Assembly: GCA_964019425.1 (NCBI GenBank)
Contig: OZ025816.1
Location: 620,001 to 684,000 of the forward strand
Length of the DNA stretch: 64,000 nt
From: Flectonema sp. DT1601
Taxonomy: Eukaryota; Euglenozoa; Diplonemea; Diplonemida; Diplonemidae
Reading direction: 5' to 3'
The notes beneath the pieces are model-generated. The model did no database searches, was not told the DNA's origin, and was given only the letters and a program-made list of their open reading frames with translations. The translations under genes and the position numbers were made by a program. Below, piece by piece: positions 54,706 to 64,000 of the stretch (within the stretch, counting starts at the first letter, position 1; each line of letters begins with the position of its first letter).

Positions 54706-56343
54706 GATTGAAGACTTTCTATGCCATATCCCACCGAAGAGGGAACCCTTTTATGAGCATAAGTCGTTGGGTAGTTCCTTCGAAAAAGAGTTATCAATCA
54801 ATTAGGGTCTTCGTTCCGTTATTTAAAAAAAGAAACTCTTTCCATCTTGGATGAGAAAGAATCGACTACATCTCTTTGCAGAGTACGTTATTCTTGTTAC
54901 CTACCTTTGGTTATTTCCTTTTATTTTTTACTTTCTCTGTCGTTAATTTATCGCTTTAAAAAGGCGCCGTGGTACGCATTCTATTAGATGAAGGGAATGA
55001 GATAATTTCTTTGTGATTTTCTCGCCTCATGCAACTTTTTGTGAAATGCTACTTCGAGTGTCAACCTACAAGTTCTCTGCATATGAATATTTAGCTTTTA
55101 TGATTATTATAATATTTATGAATGAACCAACAAATCATGTATAAAAAAAAAAAAAAAAGGAGTGAGAGAATTAGGCAACGTGCCTCTACGATGACCACAA
55201 GAGTAGGTACACCACCTCTCTCCGTGTTGCGCGATACTTCTTCCTCAACTGAGGCAATTTATTGCTGTAGTATTTTTGTAAATAATTTCAGTTTGAACAA
55301 GCTAAATCCCATTCTTTTTAAAAGATGGTTCATCCTGATGCTTGTTATGCTTATTGGCAATGCATGCTAGTGAGCTTCACTTTTTAATTAATTGTAGCTG
55401 TTTAATAGTGATTGTTTCCCCATACTACCATACCCTCCTTGCATTCTGTCTTGATTGCCACACCTGGGCTGAACTAGTGGTGCGATTCTCATGGGACGCA
55501 ACCTTTGGTTTGAATTGTGCCCTGGTAGGTCTTTGTTTAGTAATCTAGCTCTCGTATGTTTCTTTATCAGTTTATCAGTTGAGAATAGGTTGTGTTGATA
55601 TCAATAATTCTAAATGTATATGGTCATCTGTACCATTGTTATCTGGTATATTTTTAGTTTATCTGTTTTTCTTTTTTTTTAAATTGGTGTGAATGGCTCG
55701 TTTACTTATTTTCTGCCGATGCATTAGATAGCTTTTGCAAATCTTCTGATTTGCTAGTAGCTCATAATGTGCTTGAGATGCACAGACTTAGGACAGTGCA
55801 GTAAGAACACGTTGAATCGGATGTGGTAGTCGAATGTTTTAATTTTTTAATCGTCTCATTTGAAATTCACGTGAGGTAAATGAATTCGCATTCGCACCAT
55901 TCTTTTTTTTTTTTAAATTGGGCTTTCTTGTGACTCTTCAGAATTTGATATCTGTGTGGCGTATTCTCGAATATTTTTTTATATTTATTTACTGTATTTT
56001 TCTTTACTTTTGTCTGATACTCAGTCGCCCTTTTCCCCTCCCCTCATATTCATTTAGTTTTTCTTTGAAAGGAAAACTTGCTTAAGGCAGAAAAAATATT
56101 AGAATTTGAAATAATGTTGTGATCCCATTGGTTCTCAGTGTTAATCAACTGCAGTGTCATCATTTATTCAGCTGTCGTCACGTTATGAATTATGATACTT
56201 TTTATTCCAAACAGGTGCGTGATATCCAAACTGTGTTGTCTGATCCATCCTCTCAGTGAAAGTTTCCTTTATTCATCAAAAGAAAAAAGATAATAAAAAC
56301 ATTACACACATATCCCCATATAGGCTTGGCCCAATATTCGATC
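54706..56343. other. Intergenic region, 1.6 kb
   Basis: AT-rich with many T runs (for example 55671, 55903, 55975). Short frames at 55122-55370 and 55342-55548 have no motif and no acceptor-like tract before an ATG, so I do not call them. No RNA gene is seen. Confidence 0.5.
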
Positions 56344-57026
56344 ATGGCTAAGAAGAAGAAGGTAAAAACAAAAGGAACAGACACAAAGGAAGCAGTGAAA
56401 GCAGTAGAAAATCAACTAACAAAGGAGGTTAAAGTAAAGCAGGCAAAAGATGACGCTGCGGACATGAAGGGACTGTTTGCAGGATTAAAAGGGAAAAAGG
56501 TTAAGGTAACAACTGACAAGCCGGCCGAAAAAAAGAAAACTGACGGAAAACCCTACGTTTCAGGACCAAAAAAGGGATATATCGTAGCTGGTGGTAATAT
56601 GTTAAAACAAAAACTAACCATGGAACAGGCCAAGCGAAAAGCACTCCAGTTGCCTGCTTGTCTCGGGTTTACTTATGTAAACAAGCCTGATGCTACAGGG
56701 AAACTTGATATTCACTTTAAGAATAAATACCCTGATGGTCCCCTTGAGGAACCAGAAACATCAGGCTGGCTATCATGCAAAGTTGAGAATAGAGTATGTG
56801 TTTAGTCTTTATACACTTTTATATTGTGACGATAGGCAACAGAATGTTATACAATTTAAAATAGGAATCGATCGCAGGTAGTTTTATGGATCTAAGAGGA
56901 GAGGGTTCTACAGCAAAGAACAGGACTACGAATGATGGAATGGCTATCTTTGCAGCTGACGAACTGGTAACAGATAGAGGTGGATTTTCAAGGGATTGTC
57001 CCTTTGACTGTCAATGTTGCTTCTAG
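56344..57026 (+). CDS. Lys-rich hypothetical protein, probably two exons
   Basis: Exon 1 is 56344-56793 and exon 2 is probably 56865-57026, giving about 203 aa. The N-terminus (MAKKKKVKTKGTDTKE) is very basic, with a possible nuclear localisation signal. A compact region follows (GYIVAGGNMLKQKLTMEQAK, LPACLGFTYV, KLDIHFKNKYPDGP, GWLSCKVENR). At 56794 the frame meets GTATGT and would otherwise stop three codons later. Splicing to the acceptor taaaatAG at 56863-56864 keeps phase 0 and opens 53 more codons, ending CPFDCQCCF. Other acceptors at 56834-56835 and 56841-56842 give shorter tails. Family unknown. The ATG lies 20 nt after an AG (56322-56323). Confidence 0.6.
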
Positions 57027-57409
57027 ACAGTAAAAAGTTTATAGACACATGACTGACTTGCCTGTCAGCTGTATTATCATTTGGCAGCTAACGACTTGAT
57101 GCTTTAGAGACAGGCAGGGTATGGGTTCTGACTACACCGCCCTTCCTGCTTCACATGCTTCTCCTATCCCACAAGCAATACTAGAGTATCGTATTGATTA
57201 ATTACGTATCATATCTTGTGCTTTTAATATGTTTGTTGAGATCGGATATCATTACTATTTATGTTACCCCTCTCAGGTTGTAATTATAGTATCAAGTTAC
57301 CTCATAATGGAGTAGCTTGAGAAGATCGATGTGTTTATTTCTTTCGTTGAGAATGGTTAGTTAGGTTTCTTATCACTCAAAGATCCAGGGATTTAATTTA
57401 CACAATTTT
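57027..57409. other. Intergenic region
   Basis: AT-rich, with no gene seen. An AG at 57387-57388, after a cttatcactc stretch, precedes the next ATG by 21 nt. Confidence 0.5.
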
Positions 57410-60400
57410 ATGGTATCCGTAGCCTCACCGCAACCTCCTCCGGATTGTGGAGAGATTAGTTCAGTTTATCAAAATCACTGCAAAGTGTTGGGCGTAAAAC
57501 CTAATTCGATATTACTGAAAGACTTTTGTGACGGAGGGTCATCATTCGGGGCGATTACTAATTTAGATGTGAGTAAGAATTATCTTGGTGAGAAAGGATT
57601 TCATGCTTTTCTTGAAGTAGTACGACAGTCTCAGAATTTACAAACACTTAGCTTAGCAAACAATGGATTGACTAATGATGCTGTTGTTGCTTTGTGTAGA
57701 TCTGTATTCAATCATCCTTCACTGAAAAGTATTAATCTAAAGAACAATCCGATTTCACTAGCTGGTGCTGCAGCTTTAGTCGATTTGGTTCGCAGAAGTC
57801 CCAAACTGACATCCATCACTCTCGATGGTACTTTTATCGAAGACAGGAGTAAGCTCCGAATAGCAAAAGCACTTGACAAGAATGTCAGGCAAATGCAAAA
57901 AGAAAAGACAAACACAACTACCGGAGATCACAAAGAGGAATCCGCCTTTCAAAGAACGAAGAGAGAATTTAATGAACGAAAAGAAGCGAAACTCGCAGCA
58001 ATTGCCGCAACGACTGTTGACCATCCAAAAGAAGATATTTCGATGCAGCTGAGACAGCGAGAGTTGCGATTTCCACAGAGAGCAGACAACGGATGGGTAT
58101 TGTTGAATGTTTTTATTTCTGCCACTGCGACTGACTTCGCAACAGAACTCAACGTAATCCAAGAGGAAATAATCTCACAAATAAATGCGGAACTTCGCAA
58201 CAGGAAAATATACATCGTCCCCATTGCAATGTACAAGAACGACATGTCACCACACTCAGAGAGTAATGGATCAGCAACTTTATTAGTCGCAGAAAGGTTT
58301 TATATGATCGATCTGTGCTCTCCTTTATTTATTCAACTTGTTGGGGATAAACATGGTCCAGTTCCTAATTACCTTCCTTCTCAATTATTATCACATCCGA
58401 AATTATTGACCATCTCTGATAAAGAGAAGTTGCCATTGGCTGTGCTTGAAGGTTACTACGGTGGTGTGAAGGCTAAATTCAATGCTCCGCTGTACTTCGT
58501 GCGGGAGGGAGCGAGATGCTTAAATCCTCCCGAGGGAATAATCGGAGCTTTGACTGATGACTACAGCTACCTACATACAGATCCAGAAGCTTTTCTCACA
58601 GAGGAATTACAATACGGAAAACGCGAAAGTCCAGAAGCCCAATCTGCACGTTGGCAAACCTGGAAAGACATGAAGCAATGCATTTTATCACAACCAGAAC
58701 CATTAGTACTGAAGAAGTACTGGGCAACCTTTGATACTGTCACATCACAGGGCCATATTCTGCTTAAGCAACACGACAATTTCAAAGAGGAGTTGACAAA
58801 TAGACTGAGAGAAGTTATCGAATTTGGCTACAGAGAAAAACCCGAAGATATAAAATGTAAAAAGTGGACTCAGGTGGAACCAAATCAAGAGCTATACCTG
58901 TCGTGTTTTTACAATACGAATCCTCTTGTTGGAAGGAAATACATCCTGTCCAAGTTAGAGTTGTATGTTGTTTCACCATCATCAAGGAATATGTTATTGT
59001 TACATGGACCAAGGTGTTCAGGTTTAACATCTACATTGCATGTTTTTATTCAAAAAGCCTTAAAAAAGGATGTTTGGGACACCTGCTACAGTCTCATTGG
59101 AAATGCAAAACTCGAAGAAGAATCGACAGACATTAGAACTGTGTTACTAACACTTTGTAGACAATTGAAATCTTCTCCACTTCCAGCTCACATAGAGAAT
59201 GAGATAAATCCTCGTGTAATTAAAGAATACTGGAGAGCAACAATAAACGAAGCAGCAGCATCCTTAAGAGAAGGCAGACTTCTTGTCATAGTCATTGACG
59301 GGATTGAAAGATTGGAATCGCTTCAACCACCACCACCGGATTTGTTGAAAACCATCACAGCAAAGAATGTGATTGACGTCGGTACAAATCAAAATGATAT
59401 GTTTGATTGGCTACCGGTGTGTTTGCCTAAGAATGTTCGGCTTATAGCCAGCTGCTCAACTAAAGAAGGAACACTCTCAGAAGTACTTTATCAATCACTT
59501 GTATCTCGTGGACAAGATTCTTGTGAAGCTGTGCCTGTTGCTCAACCAGGTGTTTCAGATATTGAGACGTTGATTCAATCTAGACTATCTTCTTGTGGTA
59601 TTCAAGTAAATCAATTATTAATGGAAGAGATTGTTTCAAAACCAGACATCAGATCACCGCTATATGCAAAGCTTCTCGTTGATAAAATAATCCAGCGATA
59701 TGAATCAAGGCAACCTCCTCCTTTACGTCTCTTAATTAAAAATTTTCCCGGAACGACAACAGAAATGATCACATCAGTGTTACAACATGCAGAGGAAATA
59801 GCTGGTAGTAAACTTGTTGGAAAAGCATTGTCTTGTTTAGCAATAATGAAAGATGGGTTGTTACTCCTTCAGGTGAGAGAGCTTCTTGGGTGTCAACAAC
59901 AGGGTGTTAGTTTATTATCTGGAAGAGAGCTTGTTGCATTACTACACGGCATCAAACCATTACTGAAAACACTTACTTACACAAACGGATCTCAATTAGA
60001 AGAGTTGGTAGACACTCCACCAGAAGGTGTTAACGGAATGGCTTGTCGACTTCAAATATTAACGGAAGACATCACTGATTTAGTTAAAGAACGTTACATG
60101 TCTTGTGAAAATACAACCAAAGCAATTCGAACTGATTTAGCGAGATACTTACACAAATTATCATCTAAAGAAGATCATCCGTTGGCAGTCGCAGGTCTTC
60201 GAAACTTCCCTCGTGTGATGACTGAAGTTCAAATGTGGCCAACTATTATGAGAAGTGTTTTCGGTCTCTCAACTGTAAGAAGAGCTTTTGAGAATAGTAT
60301 CGGCTACGTGTTATTTAGAGAAATGCTACGCACGTACACCTTTTTGCACAACACCAGCAACGGAGGTCAGGAAGCAGTTCAATCATTCTCTGCAGAAGAA

Positions 60401-61711
60401 GTCCAAGGAATGTTATTCGGAATGAAGGAATACGTTCATTTTATTTGTACGAATTTATCGTCATTATACACAAAGCCGTCCCTTTCTATTCAACAAGCTC
60501 TTCAGTCTTCAAGTGATGCGAATGTATATCACGAGGCAAAGCGTCATTTTGAACTCAACAAAGACGAGAAGTACTTTATTTGTATTAATAAAAACACAAT
60601 GAGAATGTATCGATTGGCTGTGACATCATCAACATTCTCAAAGAATGGTTTAAGACTATTGTCAAGTAGCGATAGGACGTTAGTTCTTTGTAACGTTGTT
60701 GGTGACGTCGTTCATCAGATAACTACTTCTTCACCAATTCAAAAAGCTATCCTTTCAGCAACTTCTAGATATGCATTAGTAGTATTAGCTGATAAGACAA
60801 TGTGTTTATATGACGCAGTTACAGGTACTAGTGTATCAAAGCTTTCTGGGCATACTGGTAAAATACGTTGCTGTGATATGACTGCTCGTTCAAGACTCGT
60901 CATATCTGCTGGTGATGATTCTATTCTTAGAGTCTGGGAGTCAGAAACTGGGAAGTGTATTGCAGTGTTATCACACAATAGTTTCTGTGCTTCAAGTTCA
61001 GCTTACACGGCTGTGGCTTCATGTGCTGGACATCCAACTAATGAGAATCTGATCGTGTCATCGATTGACAGAACTATTGTTGTTTGGAAGAGAGATGACT
61101 CTCAATCAGTTCCGTATTCTGTGTTACACAAATTACAGGCACACTCTCAGTATCCAGTTCGCAAAGTTGAGTGGTTAGGGAGCGGTGACTTTATCTTATC
61201 AACTGTTAAGAAACCTGCTGGAGGTGTCACTTCTCAAGATGATACTCCTGTTAAAATATTTGACAGCAAGACTGGTGACGTACGAGTTCGAATTCATGGC
61301 ACTGAACACACAGGTGTTAATACCATCGCCGTATCACCAGATGAACGTCGTTTGGGAGCAGCCTTGGAGGATGGTTCGATTGCATTTTGGGACTTAACTC
61401 TGAAGGATGGCCCGCTGCAGGATTTACATCCAGTTCGCGTGATAAAAGCATTCTCTAAGCAAGCTTTGTTGATATCATTTTCAATACAATCTGAGTCTGA
61501 CCTGTCGAGTGTACTCGCTGTCACTGTCGGTGATTCTAATGTGATGAGAGTATACAATTCTTCTTATGATTTAATTGTTGAATACGTATTTCATTCTTCT
61601 GTACATTCTCTTGACTGTGCTCTTGTTCCGACATCTGAAGGTGCACAAATTGTTGTTGGTGACTCTCAGGGAAGACTTTACCTTCTAAAGGGCATGCGAT
61701 TAACTAACTAA
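57410..61711 (+). CDS. LRR, DUF4062-like, NACHT-type ATPase, WD40 protein (NWD-like)
   Basis: 1433 aa with no intron. Residues 45-155 are leucine-rich repeats of the ribonuclease-inhibitor kind (LDVSKNYLGEKGFHAFLEVV, LSLANNGLTNDAVVAL, INLKNNPISLAGAAAL). Residues 160-200 are charged and probably coiled. Residues 229-320 (VFISATATDFATELNVIQEE) resemble DUF4062, which precedes NACHT in NWD, TEP1 and NPHP3 proteins. Residues 505-700 form a NACHT-like NTPase: the Walker A position reads GPRCSGLTS, where the usual Lys is Leu, and Walker B is LLVIVIDGIERLE. A helical region follows. Residues about 1040-1430 are WD40 repeats (LSGHTGKIRCCDMT, SAGDDSILRVWE, VSSIDRTIVVWK, LEDGSIAFWDL). Such proteins are scaffolds or STAND-type switches. 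The missing Lys suggests weak or no ATP hydrolysis. The exact role is unknown. Confidence 0.85.
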   Translation: MVSVASPQPPPDCGEISSVYQNHCKVLGVKPNSILLKDFCDGGSSFGAITNLDVSKNYLGEKGFHAFLEVVRQSQNLQTLSLANNGLTNDAVVALCRSVFNHPSLKSINLKNNPISLAGAAALVDLVRRSPKLTSITLDGTFIEDRSKLRIAKALDKNVRQMQKEKTNTTTGDHKEESAFQRTKREFNERKEAKLAAIAATTVDHPKEDISMQLRQRELRFPQRADNGWVLLNVFISATATDFATELNVIQEEIISQINAELRNRKIYIVPIAMYKNDMSPHSESNGSATLLVAERFYMIDLCSPLFIQLVGDKHGPVPNYLPSQLLSHPKLLTISDKEKLPLAVLEGYYGGVKAKFNAPLYFVREGARCLNPPEGIIGALTDDYSYLHTDPEAFLTEELQYGKRESPEAQSARWQTWKDMKQCILSQPEPLVLKKYWATFDTVTSQGHILLKQHDNFKEELTNRLREVIEFGYREKPEDIKCKKWTQVEPNQELYLSCFYNTNPLVGRKYILSKLELYVVSPSSRNMLLLHGPRCSGLTSTLHVFIQKALKKDVWDTCYSLIGNAKLEEESTDIRTVLLTLCRQLKSSPLPAHIENEINPRVIKEYWRATINEAAASLREGRLLVIVIDGIERLESLQPPPPDLLKTITAKNVIDVGTNQNDMFDWLPVCLPKNVRLIASCSTKEGTLSEVLYQSLVSRGQDSCEAVPVAQPGVSDIETLIQSRLSSCGIQVNQLLMEEIVSKPDIRSPLYAKLLVDKIIQRYESRQPPPLRLLIKNFPGTTTEMITSVLQHAEEIAGSKLVGKALSCLAIMKDGLLLLQVRELLGCQQQGVSLLSGRELVALLHGIKPLLKTLTYTNGSQLEELVDTPPEGVNGMACRLQILTEDITDLVKERYMSCENTTKAIRTDLARYLHKLSSKEDHPLAVAGLRNFPRVMTEVQMWPTIMRSVFGLSTVRRAFENSIGYVLFREMLRTYTFLHNTSNGGQEAVQSFSAEEVQGMLFGMKEYVHFICTNLSSLYTKPSLSIQQALQSSSDANVYHEAKRHFELNKDEKYFICINKNTMRMYRLAVTSSTFSKNGLRLLSSSDRTLVLCNVVGDVVHQITTSSPIQKAILSATSRYALVVLADKTMCLYDAVTGTSVSKLSGHTGKIRCCDMTARSRLVISAGDDSILRVWESETGKCIAVLSHNSFCASSSAYTAVASCAGHPTNENLIVSSIDRTIVVWKRDDSQSVPYSVLHKLQAHSQYPVRKVEWLGSGDFILSTVKKPAGGVTSQDDTPVKIFDSKTGDVRVRIHGTEHTGVNTIAVSPDERRLGAALEDGSIAFWDLTLKDGPLQDLHPVRVIKAFSKQALLISFSIQSESDLSSVLAVTVGDSNVMRVYNSSYDLIVEYVFHSSVHSLDCALVPTSEGAQIVVGDSQGRLYLLKGMRLTN

Positions 61712-61939
61712 TTAACACGTCGCTGTTTGCATTTACTTATTCTGTTTAAAACAAAAAGAAGGGGAAAAAAAAAAAAAAAAAAGCACTTAATTCAATTTAT
61801 TTATACAATCTTAATACACTTCAATTACAAATTATTTATATAAATATTGTTTGGTTAGTAGCTTAGTGACTTTGAGTAGTTATTTTGTATGTGAGTGAAT
61901 TATGATTTTTTTTCAATCTCCAGCAGCACATTGAAAAAG
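61712..61939. other. Short intergenic region
   Basis: AT-rich with a poly(A) run (about 61766-61782). It ends with attttttttcaatctccAG, 16 nt before the next ATG. Confidence 0.6.
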
Positions 61940-63307
61940 ATGCCGCAAATGCAATTGTTAGTAGCCGCGGATATCGATGGCTGTAAAAAAAACATCAGAT
62001 TTATGTTTCCAACAAGACCGACGTTGAAGGAATTCTCAACACAGATTGAGTTGGCATTTCAGAAAGAAGCAGTTGAAGGTGGGAGTACGAGTCGGTTTCG
62101 TGTTGGGAAATTGCAAGTTTTTATTGAACAGCTTCAAATGTGGGCTGATGTAGCTCGTCAGGGTCAGCTTGAACATGGGAAACAATATTTCGTATTTCAA
62201 GGAGAGACCAGAAGTAGATCAGCTGGTGGAAGAACTCCCCGAAGGACATCCAGTCAATCAGTTGTTGTCACTCCAAAGATGAAACGTATCGAAAGAAAGA
62301 TTCGCTCTAATACTCCAGAGAGGAGACAGACATGTGTTACAAGTAAACAAAATCACTTCGCTGACAAACGAGGTCGTATCTCAAGAATGGCACAGGCTCA
62401 GAGAACTGCTGAAAATGACAAAAGGTTTACTGTCTTTCAAATACTCACATCTGATTCACCTGATGTTCAATTCCTCGATACGAAATTAAATCATTTAACA
62501 ATAACAACTTTACTATCTCGTAGGGGTGTTGCAGAAGATGATCTACGAACAGTCCAATATTTAATAATGTCAATGGAAGTAGGACCAGATGGAAACTCAT
62601 CCTACGCTCAATTCGTTCGTTTCTGCAGAAAATATCCGAGTGAAGCTAATTCACTTTTCGATATCGTTCTTTCTTCAAAGCAAATCATTCTGACGGGTGA
62701 ACACTTCGACTCAATTTCTGAGCTGAACGCTCAAGCAAAAAGTATTATTGAACACCATGAAGAGAGTGAAGTGTTTACTCCAATTACAGTTTCGCCTGCT
62801 CCTCCACTTGAGAACCATCCAAATAGTGTTGTAGCTCCTGTTGCTCCTCCGATGAATTTAAATACTACCACTGAGAGAAGTGTTTTAACAACAACTCAGA
62901 ATGATCACAATATCGTTGATGAGGATTGGTTAGCTAGACGACTTGCAGTGTTGGAAGCAGAACATCAACAGAAAATATCTGAAGTTAAACAGCGATACGC
63001 ACTTCTATCACAGACACCAGACACATCAAGGTGTGTTAGTCAGTCTGATCATTTTGAGCAATCTAATGTAAAATACTCAACTGAGTTACGATCAGATAGT
63101 AATCAGAGAGCTAATCAAATAGAACATCCTGACCAGAGTAGTTTTTATTCCAATGCCCCTGAACATCAATCATTAAGCTATAATGGTTATCAACGAGACG
63201 ATTTTATTAGAACGAAAGATAAAGAAGACAGTGCGATTAAAAATGTTTACAGCCGCCTTGCTTCAGCACTACATAGTCATCCAACTGATAAAGTTCAATT
63301 CCCGTGA
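61940..63307 (+). CDS. BILBO1-like N-terminal domain protein
   Basis: 455 aa, starting MPQMQLLVAADIDGCKKN. The ATG 16 nt after the pyrimidine-AG tract is preferred to upstream non-ATG codons. Residues 4-90 (LVAADI, IRFMFPTRPTLKEFS, the FRVGKLQVFIEQLQMWADV region, QYFVFQGE) resemble, from memory, the ubiquitin-like N-terminal domain of BILBO1, which builds the flagellar pocket collar of kinetoplastids. Residues 95-150 are Arg-rich and probably disordered (RSRSAGGRTPRR). Residues about 160-250 form a helical domain (FTVFQILTSD, LTITTLLSRRGV, GNSSYAQFVRFCRKYP). A coiled coil (LARRLAVLEAEHQQKISEVK) lies near 350, then a polar tail. Unlike BILBO1, I see no clear EF-hand pair and no long C-terminal coiled coil, so it is a relative of the domain and not an obvious orthologue. 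A cytoskeletal or flagellar-base role is inferred. Confidence 0.65.
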   Translation: MPQMQLLVAADIDGCKKNIRFMFPTRPTLKEFSTQIELAFQKEAVEGGSTSRFRVGKLQVFIEQLQMWADVARQGQLEHGKQYFVFQGETRSRSAGGRTPRRTSSQSVVVTPKMKRIERKIRSNTPERRQTCVTSKQNHFADKRGRISRMAQAQRTAENDKRFTVFQILTSDSPDVQFLDTKLNHLTITTLLSRRGVAEDDLRTVQYLIMSMEVGPDGNSSYAQFVRFCRKYPSEANSLFDIVLSSKQIILTGEHFDSISELNAQAKSIIEHHEESEVFTPITVSPAPPLENHPNSVVAPVAPPMNLNTTTERSVLTTTQNDHNIVDEDWLARRLAVLEAEHQQKISEVKQRYALLSQTPDTSRCVSQSDHFEQSNVKYSTELRSDSNQRANQIEHPDQSSFYSNAPEHQSLSYNGYQRDDFIRTKDKEDSAIKNVYSRLASALHSHPTDKVQFP

Positions 63308-64000
63308 AAAGTTATTTTCCCTCCCAATTCACCTGACGTTTAGAATTAGATTTCAAATACATGTCAAGCAATCCAATCTTTTTTTTTTCATTCTTTCCGA
63401 CAACATTTCCCATTATTTATAAATCCTCGGTATCGAGTGACGACATGTGTCTAGTGGACTCCTGGCTCTACATTAACCGTTTCACTTATTTGTAGTCATC
63501 TTTTTTTTTTTTTTGTATTATTTATTTAGATCTTTTTTAAATTTATTATTTTTACTTACATCACTGTACTTATAAGGAAGGTTAAATCTGAAATAGTCAA
63601 GTCATCATTTTAGTGTTTTAAAACGATGACTGTTGGCGATGTGCTTGGATTGCTTGACAGCAGGCAGCAGACTACCTTCTCGTACTTGATACACTTGATA
63701 CATAATGTTTTCCTTTTTTTTCTTTTCTCTCTCTCTCTCCCTAGTCTTTTACGAACAACAATGTTGGTTCGTACGATGTGGTTAATCCTCTTTTAGAGTG
63801 CCAGCTGATGGCCTGCAGTGACATGCCTCAAAGTGTGTATTATCGTATGTCTTTTTATAGTCTTGATTGGTCACTTCGGTGCCTCAGCACTTCACTGCTA
63901 GACGTTCCTCACAGATGAGATGAGAGGGATGACGCAATACTTCTTTACTTCTATAACGTACATTAAAAGAGTAGTGAATTATGGATTTGATTAGATTTTA
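63308..64000. other. Intergenic region to window edge
   Basis: AT-rich with T runs (63379, 63500) and a strong pyrimidine tract ending ctctctctctctccctAG at about 63745. The ATG just after it opens only 11 codons, so a gene starting here would need an intron or lie beyond the window. No gene is called. Confidence 0.5.

Noticed and set aside
55122-55548. Small ORFs in the intergenic region after PEX11
   Set aside because: They have no domain, no upstream acceptor tract and ordinary AT-rich composition. They are expected by chance.

Overview
The window is nuclear DNA from a eukaryote, most likely a free-living flagellate protist. Long open genes, rare cis-introns that begin GTATGT, tRNA-derived SINEs, an 18S rRNA fragment and LINE retrotransposons rule out a prokaryote. 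Every host gene lies on the + strand, and each has an AG 14-21 nt before its ATG, preceded by a clear pyrimidine tract in most. This looks like spliced-leader trans-splicing. One gene product also starts with a domain resembling the N-terminal domain of the kinetoplastid cytoskeletal protein BILBO1. Together these hint at Euglenozoa, perhaps a diplonemid-like lineage with both trans-splicing and ordinary introns. The sequence alone does not prove this.

Positions 1-11515 hold a rearranged tandem array. One complete gene (exon 1 3007-6177, exon 2 7484-7669) encodes a secreted, Cys- and His-rich, partly collagen-like protein. The last exon of a preceding copy is at 933-1118. A 2.4-kb direct repeat (1-2432 and 6543-9003) carries the late intron, last exon and 3' flank. 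The second copy is followed by truncated and re-duplicated pieces instead of another gene. An ATG microsatellite is expanded to about 171 units before the intact gene but has only 10-12 units elsewhere. Positions 11516-12900 hold an 18S rRNA fragment, a stretch I cannot explain, and a tRNA-Val(UAC) gene on the - strand.

Positions 12.9-53.0 kb are a retrotransposon array of three RNase H-bearing LINE families (A, B with subtypes B2 and B', and C) plus tRNA-derived SINEs. Most LINE-B copies stand head-to-tail, each new 5' end starting in or just after the A-rich tail of its neighbour. LINE-C sits inside a B2 copy with an 18-bp target-site duplication. In family B, ORF1 and ORF2 share one frame and are separated by a single UGA. 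ORF2 has no AUG before its endonuclease domain, and a 2A ribosome-skipping motif (GDVERNPGP) lies 17 codons after the UGA, enclosed by a conserved 7-bp stem. The arrangement suggests readthrough of the UGA followed by 2A separation. Family C instead uses an ATGA start/stop overlap. Families A and B carry a PDZ-like insertion in the reverse transcriptase and a shared 3'UTR double hairpin. Several copies are chimeric, frameshifted or capped at their 5' end by an inverted LINE-B 3' end.

Positions 53.1-64 kb hold a co-oriented host gene cluster: a small possible membrane protein, PEX11 (one 93-nt intron), a Lys-rich protein with a probable second exon, a large LRR/DUF4062-like/NACHT/WD40 protein, and a protein with a BILBO1-like N-terminus. 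Apart from the peroxisome/glycosome role of PEX11, no common pathway is evident. The shared orientation fits polycistronic transcription.
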